From: DASRQK01 sp964401685 | Lineage (GTDB): Bacteria > Bacteroidota > Bacteroidia > Sphingobacteriales > Sphingobacteriaceae | Assembly (NCBI GenBank): GCA_964401685.1 | Contig: CAYNZH010000006.1 | Location: 18,671 to 82,670, forward strand | Length of the DNA: 64,000 nucleotides | Direction: 5' to 3' | Shown here: in pieces, positions 7,776-16,338 of the stretch | Layout of the letters: each line of letters opens with the position of its first letter | Position numbering within the stretch: position 1 is the stretch's first letter | The notes under the pieces: generated by a model | What the model was told of the DNA's origin: nothing | What the model saw: the letters and a program-made list of their open reading frames with translations, nothing else | Databases searched by the model: none | Program-made: the position numbers and the translations under genes

Positions 7776-9047
7776 ATGGGACCTACTTTTATCAACGACC
7801 TGAAAGTCATCGATCCGGCAGAACGGTTTCTGCGTTATGTCCGCATTGACACGACTTCTGACCCCCTTTCTGACAGCGTACCATCCACCGAAAAGCAAAA
7901 AAATCTGGGGAAATTGTTGGTGGAAGAATTGAAGTCTTTTGGGATAGAAGATGCCCACTTGGATGAGCTCGGCTACGTGTACGCAAGCGTTCCATCCAAC
8001 TCCGAGAAGAATGGCGTTCCCGTGATTTGCTTTTGTTCCCACATGGACACTTCTCCAGATTGCAGTGGAACTGGAGTTAAACCTCTGATTCATCGGGGAT
8101 ATCGGGGGCAAGATTTGGTTTTGCCGGATGACACGTCGGTTGTCATTACTGAGAAAGAGCATCCAGATTTGAAGAAACAGCATGGCAATGACCTTATTAC
8201 TGCCTCTGGGAATACATTGTTGGGGGCAGACGACAAGGCCGGCATCGCTGAGATCATGGAGGCTGTTCGGATTTGGCAGGCCTATCCGGAAATAAAACAT
8301 GGGGAAATCAAGATTCTTTTCACCCCAGACGAAGAAATCGGTCGGGGTGCTGACCACGTGAACCTCGACAAACTAGGCGCTGATTTTGCCTACACCGTTG
8401 ATGGAGAAACGGCGGGTTCGATCGAAGACGAGACTTTTTCAGCCGACGAAGTCCGGATCCTGGTTCAGGGTATTGGCGTTCACCCCGGATTTGCAAAAGA
8501 CAAATTGGTCAATGCACTCAAAATCGCCGCAGAAATCGTCGGAAAACTGCCGAAGGACCGCTTGTCTCCGGAAACAACTTCAGGCCGGGAAGGCTTCGTA
8601 CATTTGGTCAGCATGAGTGGATCCGTCGAAAAAGCCGAACTCAATTTTATAGTCAGGGACTTTGACAACGATCTGCTCAAAACCCATGAGGATGAGCTAT
8701 CCTCTTTAGTCAGGGAAGTGATGGGAAATTATCCTTCCTGCGGATATCACATTGAGGTGAAAGAGCAGTATAGAAATATGCGCCAAATCCTCGACCAGCA
8801 TCCTCAAATTATGGAAATAGGGCTCGAGGGCATACGACGAGCGGGGTTGACGCCCATTCGACGTAGTATACGCGGCGGGACGGACGGCTCCCGGCTTTCA
8901 TTTATGGGTTTGCCCTGTCCAAATATATTCGCTGGTGGACATGCATTTCATGGGAAAGAGGAATGGATTTCCGTTCAGGACATGCAGGCGGCTGTCCGAA
9001 CGATTTTGCATATCGGAAGCTTATGGGAGGAAAAACACGACGAATAA
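7776..9047 (+). CDS. pepT: Peptidase T (tripeptide aminopeptidase)
   Basis: A cytosolic M20-family dizinc peptidase that removes the N-terminal residue from tripeptides. Metal ligands and catalytic residues are in place: CFCSHMDTSPD (His and general Asp), LLGADDKAG (bridging Asp), FTPDEEIGRGAD (catalytic Glu and ligand), FAYTVDGE, and the C-terminal AGGHAFHGKEEW. The 423-aa length from ATG 7776 fits the family of roughly 410 aa. An upstream TTG (7737) would add 13 unlikely residues overlapping the promoter. No signal peptide. The nitroreductase gene follows 21 bp downstream on the same strand and may be cotranscribed. Confidence 0.95.
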   Translation: MGPTFINDLKVIDPAERFLRYVRIDTTSDPLSDSVPSTEKQKNLGKLLVEELKSFGIEDAHLDELGYVYASVPSNSEKNGVPVICFCSHMDTSPDCSGTGVKPLIHRGYRGQDLVLPDDTSVVITEKEHPDLKKQHGNDLITASGNTLLGADDKAGIAEIMEAVRIWQAYPEIKHGEIKILFTPDEEIGRGADHVNLDKLGADFAYTVDGETAGSIEDETFSADEVRILVQGIGVHPGFAKDKLVNALKIAAEIVGKLPKDRLSPETTSGREGFVHLVSMSGSVEKAELNFIVRDFDNDLLKTHEDELSSLVREVMGNYPSCGYHIEVKEQYRNMRQILDQHPQIMEIGLEGIRRAGLTPIRRSIRGGTDGSRLSFMGLPCPNIFAGGHAFHGKEEWISVQDMQAAVRTILHIGSLWEEKHDE

Positions 9048-9068
9048 TCAGCAAGATAAATAATTTAT

Positions 9069-9659
9069 ATGTTACAGGAAGAAATGACAAACACATCAAT
9101 AGTGACCGCGATCTTGAATCGCCGCAGTACTTTTCACCGGGATTTCCTAAAGCAGGATATTCCACGAGAAAAACTGGAGACCTTGGTAGAATGCGCGAAC
9201 GCAGCACCCAATCACAAACGAACCCAACCATGGCGTTTCGTGGTTTACCGCGCTGGAGGTCTTGAGAAACTCGCAACGCTACTAGGGAACGCGTATGTTG
9301 AGCACACACCTGCCGAGAGATTTCTGGAAAAGTCCAAAGATGCTCTGCAATCGAAGGCGCGAGAAGCGGGCGCAGTCATCGCGATCAATGTCGCTTATTC
9401 TGGCGCGGTCCCCGCCTGGGAGGAAGTTGCCGCCACAGCGGCAGCCGTGCAAAACATGTGGTTGGCCACCGCAGAATTGGGTCTAAGCGGGTATTGGGGC
9501 AGCCCCGGAATTATTCAGCATCTAAAACCTGCGCTGAATCTCGCCGAAAACGAAGAATGTTTGGGATTTCTCTACTTGGGTGTTCCCCAGCCTGAGATGG
9601 AGGCGCCTAGACCAAAATTACCTCTGGAGCACAGGGTCCTTTGGGAAGAACAAGCCTAA
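9069..9659 (+). CDS. Nitroreductase-family flavoprotein
   Basis: An FMN-dependent NAD(P)H oxidoreductase of the nitroreductase fold. AILNRRSTFHRDF (15-27) is the FMN-phosphate-binding segment. AANAAPNHKRTQPWRFVV-type residues (about 43-60) and GLSGYWGSP (about 138-146) complete the usual FMN-site pattern. The 196-aa length places it with compact YdjA-like members. Start could be ATG 9069 or the second Met at 9084, which gives a more typical N-terminus. It sits 21 bp after pepT. Substrate is unknown; family members reduce nitroaromatics, quinones or act in detoxification. Confidence 0.88.
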   Translation: MLQEEMTNTSIVTAILNRRSTFHRDFLKQDIPREKLETLVECANAAPNHKRTQPWRFVVYRAGGLEKLATLLGNAYVEHTPAERFLEKSKDALQSKAREAGAVIAINVAYSGAVPAWEEVAATAAAVQNMWLATAELGLSGYWGSPGIIQHLKPALNLAENEECLGFLYLGVPQPEMEAPRPKLPLEHRVLWEEQA

Positions 9660-9682
9660 GAAAGGCAGTACGTTACCGAAAA

Positions 9683-10375
9683 CTACAGATCTGCTGAGTT
9701 CTTTTCAAAGACGATGCGGATCTGTCCTTTTTGCCCCGTCCAGCGCACGTTCTGGAATTGCAATAAACGGATGGCTTCCCCTGCCAGGAGAGGATCAGCT
9801 TCCCCGAGCACCTCGATTTCTTCAGGGTTACCCGCCGATCCTATATGGAATTGGAGGTCGACTGCGCCAGTCACACCGGTAAAGTCTGCATGATCTCTCA
9901 GAAAACGATCAAAATTCTCCCAACCTCCTACGGGCACAGCATCCGCAGGCACGCCTTCAGTCGAAGCCAGCACCTGGGCACTGATCTGCATGCTGGCCTG
10001 ATCGAGATTGTGACCAGGTAATTCGACTTCCACAACCCTTTGTTCGGGAGCACTGCCGACTATTTGCGAGCGCATATAGTAAAGAACGATCACTAAAATG
10101 AACAATACTGCTGCAGTCGCGGCAATAGAAATCCTGTGACTGCCAAAGTAAAACCGATCACGCTCTTTTTGTGTGCCTGCTATGCGGGCAGCCAACCGTT
10201 GCTGAAGAAGACTGAGTCGCCCATGATCCACATCCTTTTGAAGACGATATCCCTCAATCGCTTCGTCCAAAAGTGGATCATTCAGCGCTTCCCTTTCCAG
10301 GTTGTGCATATCTTCGGGAGACAATTGACCATTGAGGTATTTTTGTATCCTGATTATATTGTAATTATTGTCCAT
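9683..10375 (-). CDS. Membrane-anchored anti-sigma-like protein with TonB-C-like end
   Basis: The protein has a cytoplasmic N-terminus of about 85 residues resembling Bacteroidota anti-sigma factors (MDNNYNIIRIQKYLNGQLSPEDMHNLE). One membrane helix follows (AATAAVLFILVIVLYYM, about 88-104), then a periplasmic C-terminal domain ending EVLGEADPLLAGEAIRLLQF...GQIRIVFEKN, a pattern like the TonB C-terminal fold. Start ATG 10375 is preferred over a GTG three codons upstream. It overlaps the upstream ECF sigma gene by 11 bp, so the two are coupled and the protein probably holds that sigma factor at the membrane. This is inferred from arrangement and topology. The signal sensed is unknown. Confidence 0.75.
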   Translation of the reverse strand: MDNNYNIIRIQKYLNGQLSPEDMHNLEREALNDPLLDEAIEGYRLQKDVDHGRLSLLQQRLAARIAGTQKERDRFYFGSHRISIAATAAVLFILVIVLYYMRSQIVGSAPEQRVVEVELPGHNLDQASMQISAQVLASTEGVPADAVPVGGWENFDRFLRDHADFTGVTGAVDLQFHIGSAGNPEEIEVLGEADPLLAGEAIRLLQFQNVRWTGQKGQIRIVFEKNSADL

Positions 10376-10913
10376 GCGCGGCACTCCTTTCCATGCATAT
10401 TTTCAAATTTCTTTTTCCGTTTTGAATATAACTCTTCACTTTACTCATCTCAAAACCAGTGAGCTCTGCTATTTCTTTATAGTATTTCTTTTGGAGGTAA
10501 AAAAGTCGAACACAGGTAGCCTGTTCTTCGGAAAGTTGGTTCAGACAGGCATCAAGACGATTTAACTGATCTTCTTTGAAATACACATCGCTGTCGTCGT
10601 ATTGATGAGCCATCTCAACCGCTTCGTCGATTTCGACAGTGGTGATATGTTTTGTCTGGCGAATCGACATCAAACAGTGATTACGCGCCAATGTATAGAG
10701 CCAAGGCTTGAAGTTTAGGACTTCATGCTGCCTGAGTTTTGTCACCAAAGATTCAAAAATTTGCATAACCGCATCTTCACTTTTGGCTTGATCCCTAAAA
10801 TACTTAAAGCACAAGCCATAGACAAGTGGCATATAGGGTTCGTACAATTTACCCAAAAGCTGCAAATTGCCGGATTTCTTATATTCTTGTAAAAGAAATT
10901 GTTCGTCCCTCAC
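10365..10913 (-). CDS. ECF-type RNA polymerase sigma factor
   Basis: A 182-aa sigma-70 family protein with region 2 (YEPYMPLVYGLCFKYFRDQ and AEDAVMQIF-like KSEDAVMQIFESLV, about 24-60) and region 4 (LSEEQATCVRLFYLQKKYYKEIAELTGFEMSKVKSYIQNGKRNLK). The start appears to be GTG at 10913, since no ATG lies near the conserved N-terminus. It is followed by an overlapping membrane protein that looks like its anti-sigma factor. No FecR domain or SusC gene is linked, so this is not a nutrient-uptake sigma. Its regulon is unknown. A long perfect hairpin lies in its upstream region. Confidence 0.9.
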   Translation of the reverse strand: MRDEQFLLQEYKKSGNLQLLGKLYEPYMPLVYGLCFKYFRDQAKSEDAVMQIFESLVTKLRQHEVLNFKPWLYTLARNHCLMSIRQTKHITTVEIDEAVEMAHQYDDSDVYFKEDQLNRLDACLNQLSEEQATCVRLFYLQKKYYKEIAELTGFEMSKVKSYIQNGKRNLKICMERSAAHGQ

Positions 10914-10955
10914 GCCTTTTGCTTATGTGCAACCACCTGTTATTTATAAGATGCA

Positions 10956-11010
10956 AATTGAAGGATATTTCCATAAAAATCGGTCAATCTTATGGAAATA
11001 TCCTTCAATT
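10956..11010. repeat. Perfect inverted repeat, 21-bp arms, 13-nt loop
   Basis: Arms 10956-10976 and 10990-11010 are exact reverse complements (core GAAGGATATTTCC / GGAAATATCCTTC). They flank the 13-nt loop 10977-10989. The pentamer GATGC occurs on both sides (10950-10954 and 11013-11017) as a direct repeat, reminiscent of a target-site duplication. It lies between the 3' end of idh and the 5' end of the sigma gene, both on the minus strand. It could end idh transcription, act in the sigma leader, or be a short palindromic mobile repeat. The stem is AT-rich and lacks a clear T-tract, so a textbook terminator is not favoured. Confidence 0.85.
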
Positions 11011-11046
11011 AGGATGCGTCAGCACAACGATCATCCCTTATTGTTC

Positions 11047-13269
11047 CTAAGCGATCGAATCGACCAAGCCATTCAAGGTCGCACTCGGACGCATCACAGC
11101 ACTTGCCAAGCTATCGTCCAACCTATAATATCCCCCGATATCTTGCCTTTTCCCTTGTGCTGCGATCAATTCCTCGTTGATCTTGGCTTCGTTCTGTGCG
11201 AGCGCATCAGCCACTCGAGAAAAAATTGCTTTCAATGCCGAATCTGTTTCCTGCGTTGCAAGCGCTTGTGCCCAGTAAAGAGCAAGGTAAAAATGTGATC
11301 CGCGGTTGTCGATGCCTCCCAGTTTACGTGCCGGTGAGCGGTCATTTTCGAGAAACTTTTCAGTCGCCGCGTCCAGAGCTTCAGCTAAAACGAGTGCCTT
11401 CTCATTATTTTGGCTTTGCCCCAAATGCTCCAGTGACACGGCTAAAGCTAAAAATTCTCCCAAAGAATCCCAGCGAAGATAGCCTTCGTTGACAAGCTGC
11501 TCCACGTGCTTCGGTGCGGATCCACCAGCACCAGTCTCAAACAGACCTCCACCGTTCATCAGAGGAACGATAGAAAGCATCTTTGCGGAGGTGCCCAATT
11601 CGAGAATAGGAAACAGATCAGTGAGATAGTCTCTCAACACATTTCCCGTCACGGAAATAGTGTCCAATCCCTGCCTGATGCGTGAAAGCGTAAATTTTGT
11701 AGCCTCCACGGGTGCAAGAATCCGAATATCAAGTCCCTGCGTATCATGATCCTTCAGATAATCCTTGACTTTGAGAATGAGTTCCTTGTCGTGTGCTCTC
11801 TGCTCATCCAACCAAAATACAGCCGGAGTCTCGGAAAGACGCGCCCTGGTAACCGCGAGTTTGACCCAGTCCTGAATCGGTGCATCTTTGGTTTGGCACA
11901 TTCTGAAAATATCGCCCTGCTGTACTGTTTGCTTTAAAATCACCTGACCGTCGCCATCGATCACCTGGATTTCCCCAGCCTGATCGGCTTGGAACGTCTT
12001 GTCGTGAGATCCGTATTCTTCGGCCTTTTGAGCCATAAGACCAACATTAGGCACTGAACCCATAGTTTTGGGATCAAAAGCGCCGTTTTTCTTGCAATCC
12101 TCAATCGTTGCTACGAAAACACCGGCATAATTACGATCTGGAATCAACGCGACAGTATCCTGTAATTCGCCCTCTTTGTTCCACATCTGTCCTGAACTGC
12201 GTATCATTGCAGGCATGGACGCATCCACAATCACATCAGACGGTACGTGCAGATTGGTGATTCCCTTATCGGAATTGACCATGGCGAGGTCGGGACCTTC
12301 CTCCATGGCCTGGCCTAACGCCTCTTTGATTTCATCCTCCAGTTCATGCCCTTTGATTTTGGCATAAACGTCGCCTAGCCCATTACTGGATTCTACACCT
12401 AGCTGGCGGAAGACACTGGCATATTTTTTAAATACCTCTTCAAAGTATACTTCAACTATTGCGCCGAATATCAAGGGGTCGGAAACCTTCATCATTGTCG
12501 CTTTCAAATGGGCTGAAAGCAGCAAACCGTCGTTTTTTGCGGCTTTAACTTCCTTTGCGACGAAAGATTTAAGCTTGGACAAACTCATGACGGAGGAGTC
12601 GACAACCTCACCTTTCTGTAGGGTCGCAGCCGATTTCAATAGGGTGCTGCCACCGTGCTGATCCTTAAAATAAATTTCGAAAGTAGTTGCCTCAGGGACC
12701 GTATAAGAGGATTCACTACCATAAAAATCGCCCTCGCTCATGGACGCAACCCTGGTTTTGCTTTCGGGCGACCAGGTTCCCATGCGATGAGGATTGGCTT
12801 TAGCATAATTTTTTACAGCTTTGGGCGCTCTTCGATCAGAGTTACCTTCTCGCAGCACTGGATTCACAGCGGAACCCAAAACTTTCGCGTATTTTGCGCG
12901 GATATCCTTTTCCTCATCAGTCTGCGGATCTTCTGGAAATTCAGGAAGTGCATATCCCTTTTCCTGGAGTTCTCGGATTGCCGCTTTTAGCTGTGGAATG
13001 GACGCCGAAATATTGGGAAGTTTGATAATATTCGCTTCCGGAGTGGTGGCCAGTTCCCCCAATTCGGCGAGTACATCTGCCTCGCGCTTATCCTCGGGAA
13101 GAAAGGCTGATAAGTTGGCAATAATTCTGGCAGCCAAAGAAATATCCTTTTCAACAACGTCAATGCCAGCTGGTTTCAGAAAGGATTGAACAATAGGGAG
13201 AAAGGAATATGTGGCAAGCGCAGGAGCTTCGTCGGTCCTTGTGTATAAAATCGTGTGTTTATCGGCCAT
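11047..13269 (-). CDS. icd: NADP-dependent isocitrate dehydrogenase, monomeric type
   Basis: A 740-aa enzyme converting isocitrate to 2-oxoglutarate, CO2 and NADPH in the TCA cycle. Length and sequence identify the monomeric IDH class, not the dimeric 420-aa class. Diagnostic stretches are ILYTRTDEAPALATYSFLPI at the N-terminus, LPNISASIPQLKAAIRELQ (about 83-101), EGNSDRRAPKAVKNYAK (about 140-156), ATMMKVSDPLIFGAIVE, and ISVTGNVLRDYLTDLFPILELGTSAKMLS. It is a single-gene unit. The downstream region holds the perfect hairpin described separately. Confidence 0.95.
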   Translation of the reverse strand: MADKHTILYTRTDEAPALATYSFLPIVQSFLKPAGIDVVEKDISLAARIIANLSAFLPEDKREADVLAELGELATTPEANIIKLPNISASIPQLKAAIRELQEKGYALPEFPEDPQTDEEKDIRAKYAKVLGSAVNPVLREGNSDRRAPKAVKNYAKANPHRMGTWSPESKTRVASMSEGDFYGSESSYTVPEATTFEIYFKDQHGGSTLLKSAATLQKGEVVDSSVMSLSKLKSFVAKEVKAAKNDGLLLSAHLKATMMKVSDPLIFGAIVEVYFEEVFKKYASVFRQLGVESSNGLGDVYAKIKGHELEDEIKEALGQAMEEGPDLAMVNSDKGITNLHVPSDVIVDASMPAMIRSSGQMWNKEGELQDTVALIPDRNYAGVFVATIEDCKKNGAFDPKTMGSVPNVGLMAQKAEEYGSHDKTFQADQAGEIQVIDGDGQVILKQTVQQGDIFRMCQTKDAPIQDWVKLAVTRARLSETPAVFWLDEQRAHDKELILKVKDYLKDHDTQGLDIRILAPVEATKFTLSRIRQGLDTISVTGNVLRDYLTDLFPILELGTSAKMLSIVPLMNGGGLFETGAGGSAPKHVEQLVNEGYLRWDSLGEFLALAVSLEHLGQSQNNEKALVLAEALDAATEKFLENDRSPARKLGGIDNRGSHFYLALYWAQALATQETDSALKAIFSRVADALAQNEAKINEELIAAQGKRQDIGGYYRLDDSLASAVMRPSATLNGLVDSIA

Positions 13270-13345
13270 ATTTTATTTTTAATAATTTTTATCGTTAGCT
13301 GCAAATTTAACAAAAAAACAGGAGAAAAGCCAATTGGTTTTGGGT

Positions 13346-13353
13346 TATATTTG
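13346..13353 (+). promoter_or_regulatory. -7 box directly in front of the MATE gene
   Basis: TATATTTG matches TAnnTTTG and ends 5 bp before the GTG at 13358, which implies a leaderless or nearly leaderless mRNA. It excludes the in-frame TTG at 13334 as the start. Confidence 0.45.
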
Positions 13354-13357
13354 GCGC

Positions 13358-14689
13358 GTGAAGCAGTCTATAGTATATTCCCGCAAAGAGTATCTGCGTA
13401 TAGTTCGGTTGGCCTTCCCGATTATACTTGCAAATGCTTCTGTACCCTTACTAGGTCTGGCGGATACGGCCGCAATCGGCCAGACCGGAGCTGCCGCAGA
13501 GCTCGGAGCTATCGCGCTCGCTACCCTGGTTTTCAACTTTGTCTATTGGGGATTTGGCTTCCTGCGAATGGGTACTACCGGCTTTATAGCCCAGGCCTGG
13601 GGTGCCCGGGATCAAAAGGAGGTCCATGCGACGTTGTTTCGTTCGATTTTGTTAGGCTTTACAATTGGCGTCCTGCTGATTGTATTCCAAAAAGTAATCG
13701 GTAACGCCGCTTTGGCACTACTCAATAGCAGCGACCAGGTCAAGGACCTCGTTAGGGACTATTTCTTCATTCGGATTTGGAGCGCTCCTGCGACATTGAT
13801 CACCTTTGCTTTGCTTGGAGCTCTTATTGGCCTGGGTTGGACCAAAAGATTGCTATGGGTACAATTGTTCCTCAACGGACTGAATATCGTGCTCAATCTG
13901 CTTTTTGTTTTGGGACTGGGATGGGGAGTCAAGGGGATTGCTGCAGGGACACTTGTTGCAGAATGGGCCAGCGTTCTGGTGGCGCTGTGGATGGTTTTCT
14001 CAAATTTAGGGATTCGCAAGCCTTTTGCGCGGATGAGAGAACTCAGTATTGAAATCTTCAACAAAGTCCGTTTAACTGGGTTGATGAGTGCCAATGCAGA
14101 CATTATGATTCGAACCTTTGCTTTGCTTGCAGCATTCTATTGGTTTGCAAATCAAGGTGCATCGTTCGGGGATGCCACACTGGCGGCGAACCACATCCTA
14201 TTGCAATTCGTTTCATTTTCGGCTTTCTTCCTGGATGGCTTTGCGCATGTTTCTGAAATGCTGTCCGGGCAAGCTTACGGAGCACGAGACAGACGACTAA
14301 TGCTGAGAAACATTGCCCAATCCACTCATCTAGCGGCTCTTTCTGCGATTTGCCTCGCTGGAATATGCTTTTTTGCAGGATCGTTCCTCATCGCCCTTCT
14401 GGCGAAAGATCCGCAGGTACAGGAAATAGCGGCGATGTACGTACCTTTCGCCGCTATCTACATTTTGGTATCCTTTATGGCCTTCCAATTGGATGGCATT
14501 TTCATCGGGATGACCAAAACCAAAGAGATGCGCAATTCAACGCTGATTTCGCTCGTAGGATTTGTAGGGATTTCTATTATTCTGCAAAGCTATTGGGACA
14601 ATCAAGGCCTTTGGATTGCATTCATCACCTACGTTCTTCTCCGCGCGCTCAGTTTGGGCGCTTATTTTATAAAAATCGTCCGTGGCTAG
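13358..14689 (+). CDS. MATE-family (DinF-like) multidrug exporter
   Basis: A 12-helix cation-coupled efflux transporter. The N-terminal LAFPIILANASVPLLGLADTAAIGQTG is the DinF-type first helix and loop. The second half repeats the fold (NADIMIRTFALLAAFYWFANQGA, about 245-267). The start is taken as GTG 13358, giving MKQSIVYSRKEYLRIVRLAF. This agrees with the usual 10-15 residue lead-in, and the adjacent -7 box rules out an upstream TTG. 443 aa is normal for the family. It is a single gene whose end overlaps the convergent creD stop by 4 bp. Substrate is unknown. Confidence 0.9.
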   Translation: MKQSIVYSRKEYLRIVRLAFPIILANASVPLLGLADTAAIGQTGAAAELGAIALATLVFNFVYWGFGFLRMGTTGFIAQAWGARDQKEVHATLFRSILLGFTIGVLLIVFQKVIGNAALALLNSSDQVKDLVRDYFFIRIWSAPATLITFALLGALIGLGWTKRLLWVQLFLNGLNIVLNLLFVLGLGWGVKGIAAGTLVAEWASVLVALWMVFSNLGIRKPFARMRELSIEIFNKVRLTGLMSANADIMIRTFALLAAFYWFANQGASFGDATLAANHILLQFVSFSAFFLDGFAHVSEMLSGQAYGARDRRLMLRNIAQSTHLAALSAICLAGICFFAGSFLIALLAKDPQVQEIAAMYVPFAAIYILVSFMAFQLDGIFIGMTKTKEMRNSTLISLVGFVGISIILQSYWDNQGLWIAFITYVLLRALSLGAYFIKIVRG

Positions 14690-16026
14690 TCTAAATGCCA
14701 TTTGATTTTTCGAGAGAAATACATGAGTACAGAAACAATGAAAAATAGCCCAATGCTTCCCACGAGCAAGGCCGTGTCGGTGAGCTGTATGAGCAAGAAT
14801 ATCAGTCCGTAAAACACTGTAAGTATGATAATGAAATACATTGCAACCCGTCTTTGCTTCAATAATCCGTAGATAAAACTGCCTATTAGCAGAACTGTCG
14901 CGAGCGCCGCGATACCGTATGCCAAGTCAAATCCTACAAATTCAGAAAGTGAGAGTAGAAGGCTGTAAAATACGACCATTGCTCCGCCAATCAAGAGGTA
15001 TTGAATAATATGGACGCGTTGCTTGGTGATCATTTCAGCAAAAAACAAGGAAACGAAAGTCAATGCAATGATCAATAACGCATATTTTGCGGCCCGTTCT
15101 GACTTGTGGTAGTGGTCGACCGGTTGCAGAAATTGTACGCCGAAAGACTCGATCATCGTGACCGTATTGATTGGGACTTTCGTTGCTGCTATGTCGTCGG
15201 AAACAAGGGTGGTGGTTTCTGCTGTCCACTCTTGAGGGAGAGGCCGGGAGAAATGAACAACTTCCCAGGAGGCTGAGAAACTGTCCTTGCCCAAGTTCCT
15301 ATCTGTAGGCAGAAAATCACCCACAAAACTCGGGGAGTTCCAGTTGCCCTCAACAGAGACTCGCGTTTCCCGTGCTAATTGCTGGAATTTAAGATAGTCG
15401 TTTCCCTGAAGATCTAAAGCAAAATGGAAGGAAATCTCCTCTTGGCCAAGGGGCCAGATCATAGGGACAACCATGCTTTTCTCAAAGGCCCCCGAGGCAG
15501 AGAACCCACCTTCGGCTTCGTAGCGTTCTCCGTTGATTTCAATGGTCGGCTGGGAGCGCAATCCCTTCAAATCGCCCAATCCGACGACCATCCGGGCTTG
15601 TTCCAATTGCAATTGCGCAGGTGTCACGCCAAGTTTGGTAAGATCAGGCTGCCGAAAATGGCCCAGAAGATTTATTTCCGCCTGATAAACCGCAGCCGTA
15701 TAAATTCCCCGCTTGAGGTTCTCGGCCTGTGCATTCGCCTTTATCTCAATCCGCTCTGGAAGCAAATACACATATTTGATCACATCATCCGTCTCGAAAG
15801 GAATCATTAGGAGTGGACCGCCTATGGTCTGCGGATTGGACCAGCTCTGCCCGATCTCCTGCACGACGCTTTCTTGTCTGTACGCTCTTTCGGTAATCAG
15901 CGATCGAATCATGCTCGTCGGGATCAAAAGTAGCAAAGCCACTATCCCGATGACAAATAATTTGAGGGTAACGGATTCTCCCACCCACCTTAAAAATCCC
16001 TTGGTTTCTTGATTGCCTGTTTCCAT
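14686..16026 (-). CDS. creD: CreD-family inner-membrane protein
   Basis: A 446-aa inner-membrane protein of the CreD family. A first membrane helix (about 21-43, FVIGIVALLLLIPTSMIRSLI) precedes a large periplasmic domain (SWSNPQTIGGPLLMIPF and YLLPERIEIKANAQ are family hallmarks). Five or six C-terminal helices follow (about 310-440). In Proteobacteria CreD is linked to envelope integrity and colicin tolerance under CreBC, which is absent here. It sits 18 bp after a winged-helix gene and a six-helix membrane-protein gene, suggesting a three-gene operon controlled by that small regulator. The molecular role is unresolved. Confidence 0.9.
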   Translation of the reverse strand: METGNQETKGFLRWVGESVTLKLFVIGIVALLLLIPTSMIRSLITERAYRQESVVQEIGQSWSNPQTIGGPLLMIPFETDDVIKYVYLLPERIEIKANAQAENLKRGIYTAAVYQAEINLLGHFRQPDLTKLGVTPAQLQLEQARMVVGLGDLKGLRSQPTIEINGERYEAEGGFSASGAFEKSMVVPMIWPLGQEEISFHFALDLQGNDYLKFQQLARETRVSVEGNWNSPSFVGDFLPTDRNLGKDSFSASWEVVHFSRPLPQEWTAETTTLVSDDIAATKVPINTVTMIESFGVQFLQPVDHYHKSERAAKYALLIIALTFVSLFFAEMITKQRVHIIQYLLIGGAMVVFYSLLLSLSEFVGFDLAYGIAALATVLLIGSFIYGLLKQRRVAMYFIIILTVFYGLIFLLIQLTDTALLVGSIGLFFIVSVLMYFSRKIKWHLD

Positions 16027-16044
16027 GATGCGAATTGATATTAA

Positions 16045-16338
16045 TTAAACCTTCTGATCTATAATCAGACTTTCCAACGCGTCCAAATGTTTAGCGAACG
16101 CTTTTTTTCCTTTGGCTGTAGCGCTGTATCGGGTATTGGATTTCCTCCCAATAAATGTCTTGGCAACATCAATGTAAGCCACTTTTTCCAAAGCTCTCAG
16201 ATGAGTCGCCAAATTTCCATCCGTTGCATCCAGCAATTCCTTGAACGCCTTGAAATCATAGCTTTCGTTTGTTGTCAACACGGCCATTATCTGTAGGCGA
16301 ATGCGATTTTCAAAGGCTTTATCAAAGTCCTTCAGCAT
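16045..16338 (-). CDS. Small winged-helix DNA-binding regulator
   Basis: A 97-aa protein that is little more than one winged helix-turn-helix (MarR/ArsR-like). NRIRLQIMAVLTTNESYDFKAFKELLDATDGNLATHLRALEK is split by a typical recognition-helix pattern (DGNLATHLRALEKVAYIDV), and a basic wing RKSNTRYSATAKGK follows. It has no metal-binding cysteines. It starts at the base adjoining the stop of the upstream membrane-protein gene, and creD follows 18 bp later. It is probably an autoregulator of this trio. In Bacteroidota such regulators are often found beside creD. Confidence 0.85.
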   Translation of the reverse strand: MLKDFDKAFENRIRLQIMAVLTTNESYDFKAFKELLDATDGNLATHLRALEKVAYIDVAKTFIGRKSNTRYSATAKGKKAFAKHLDALESLIIDQKV

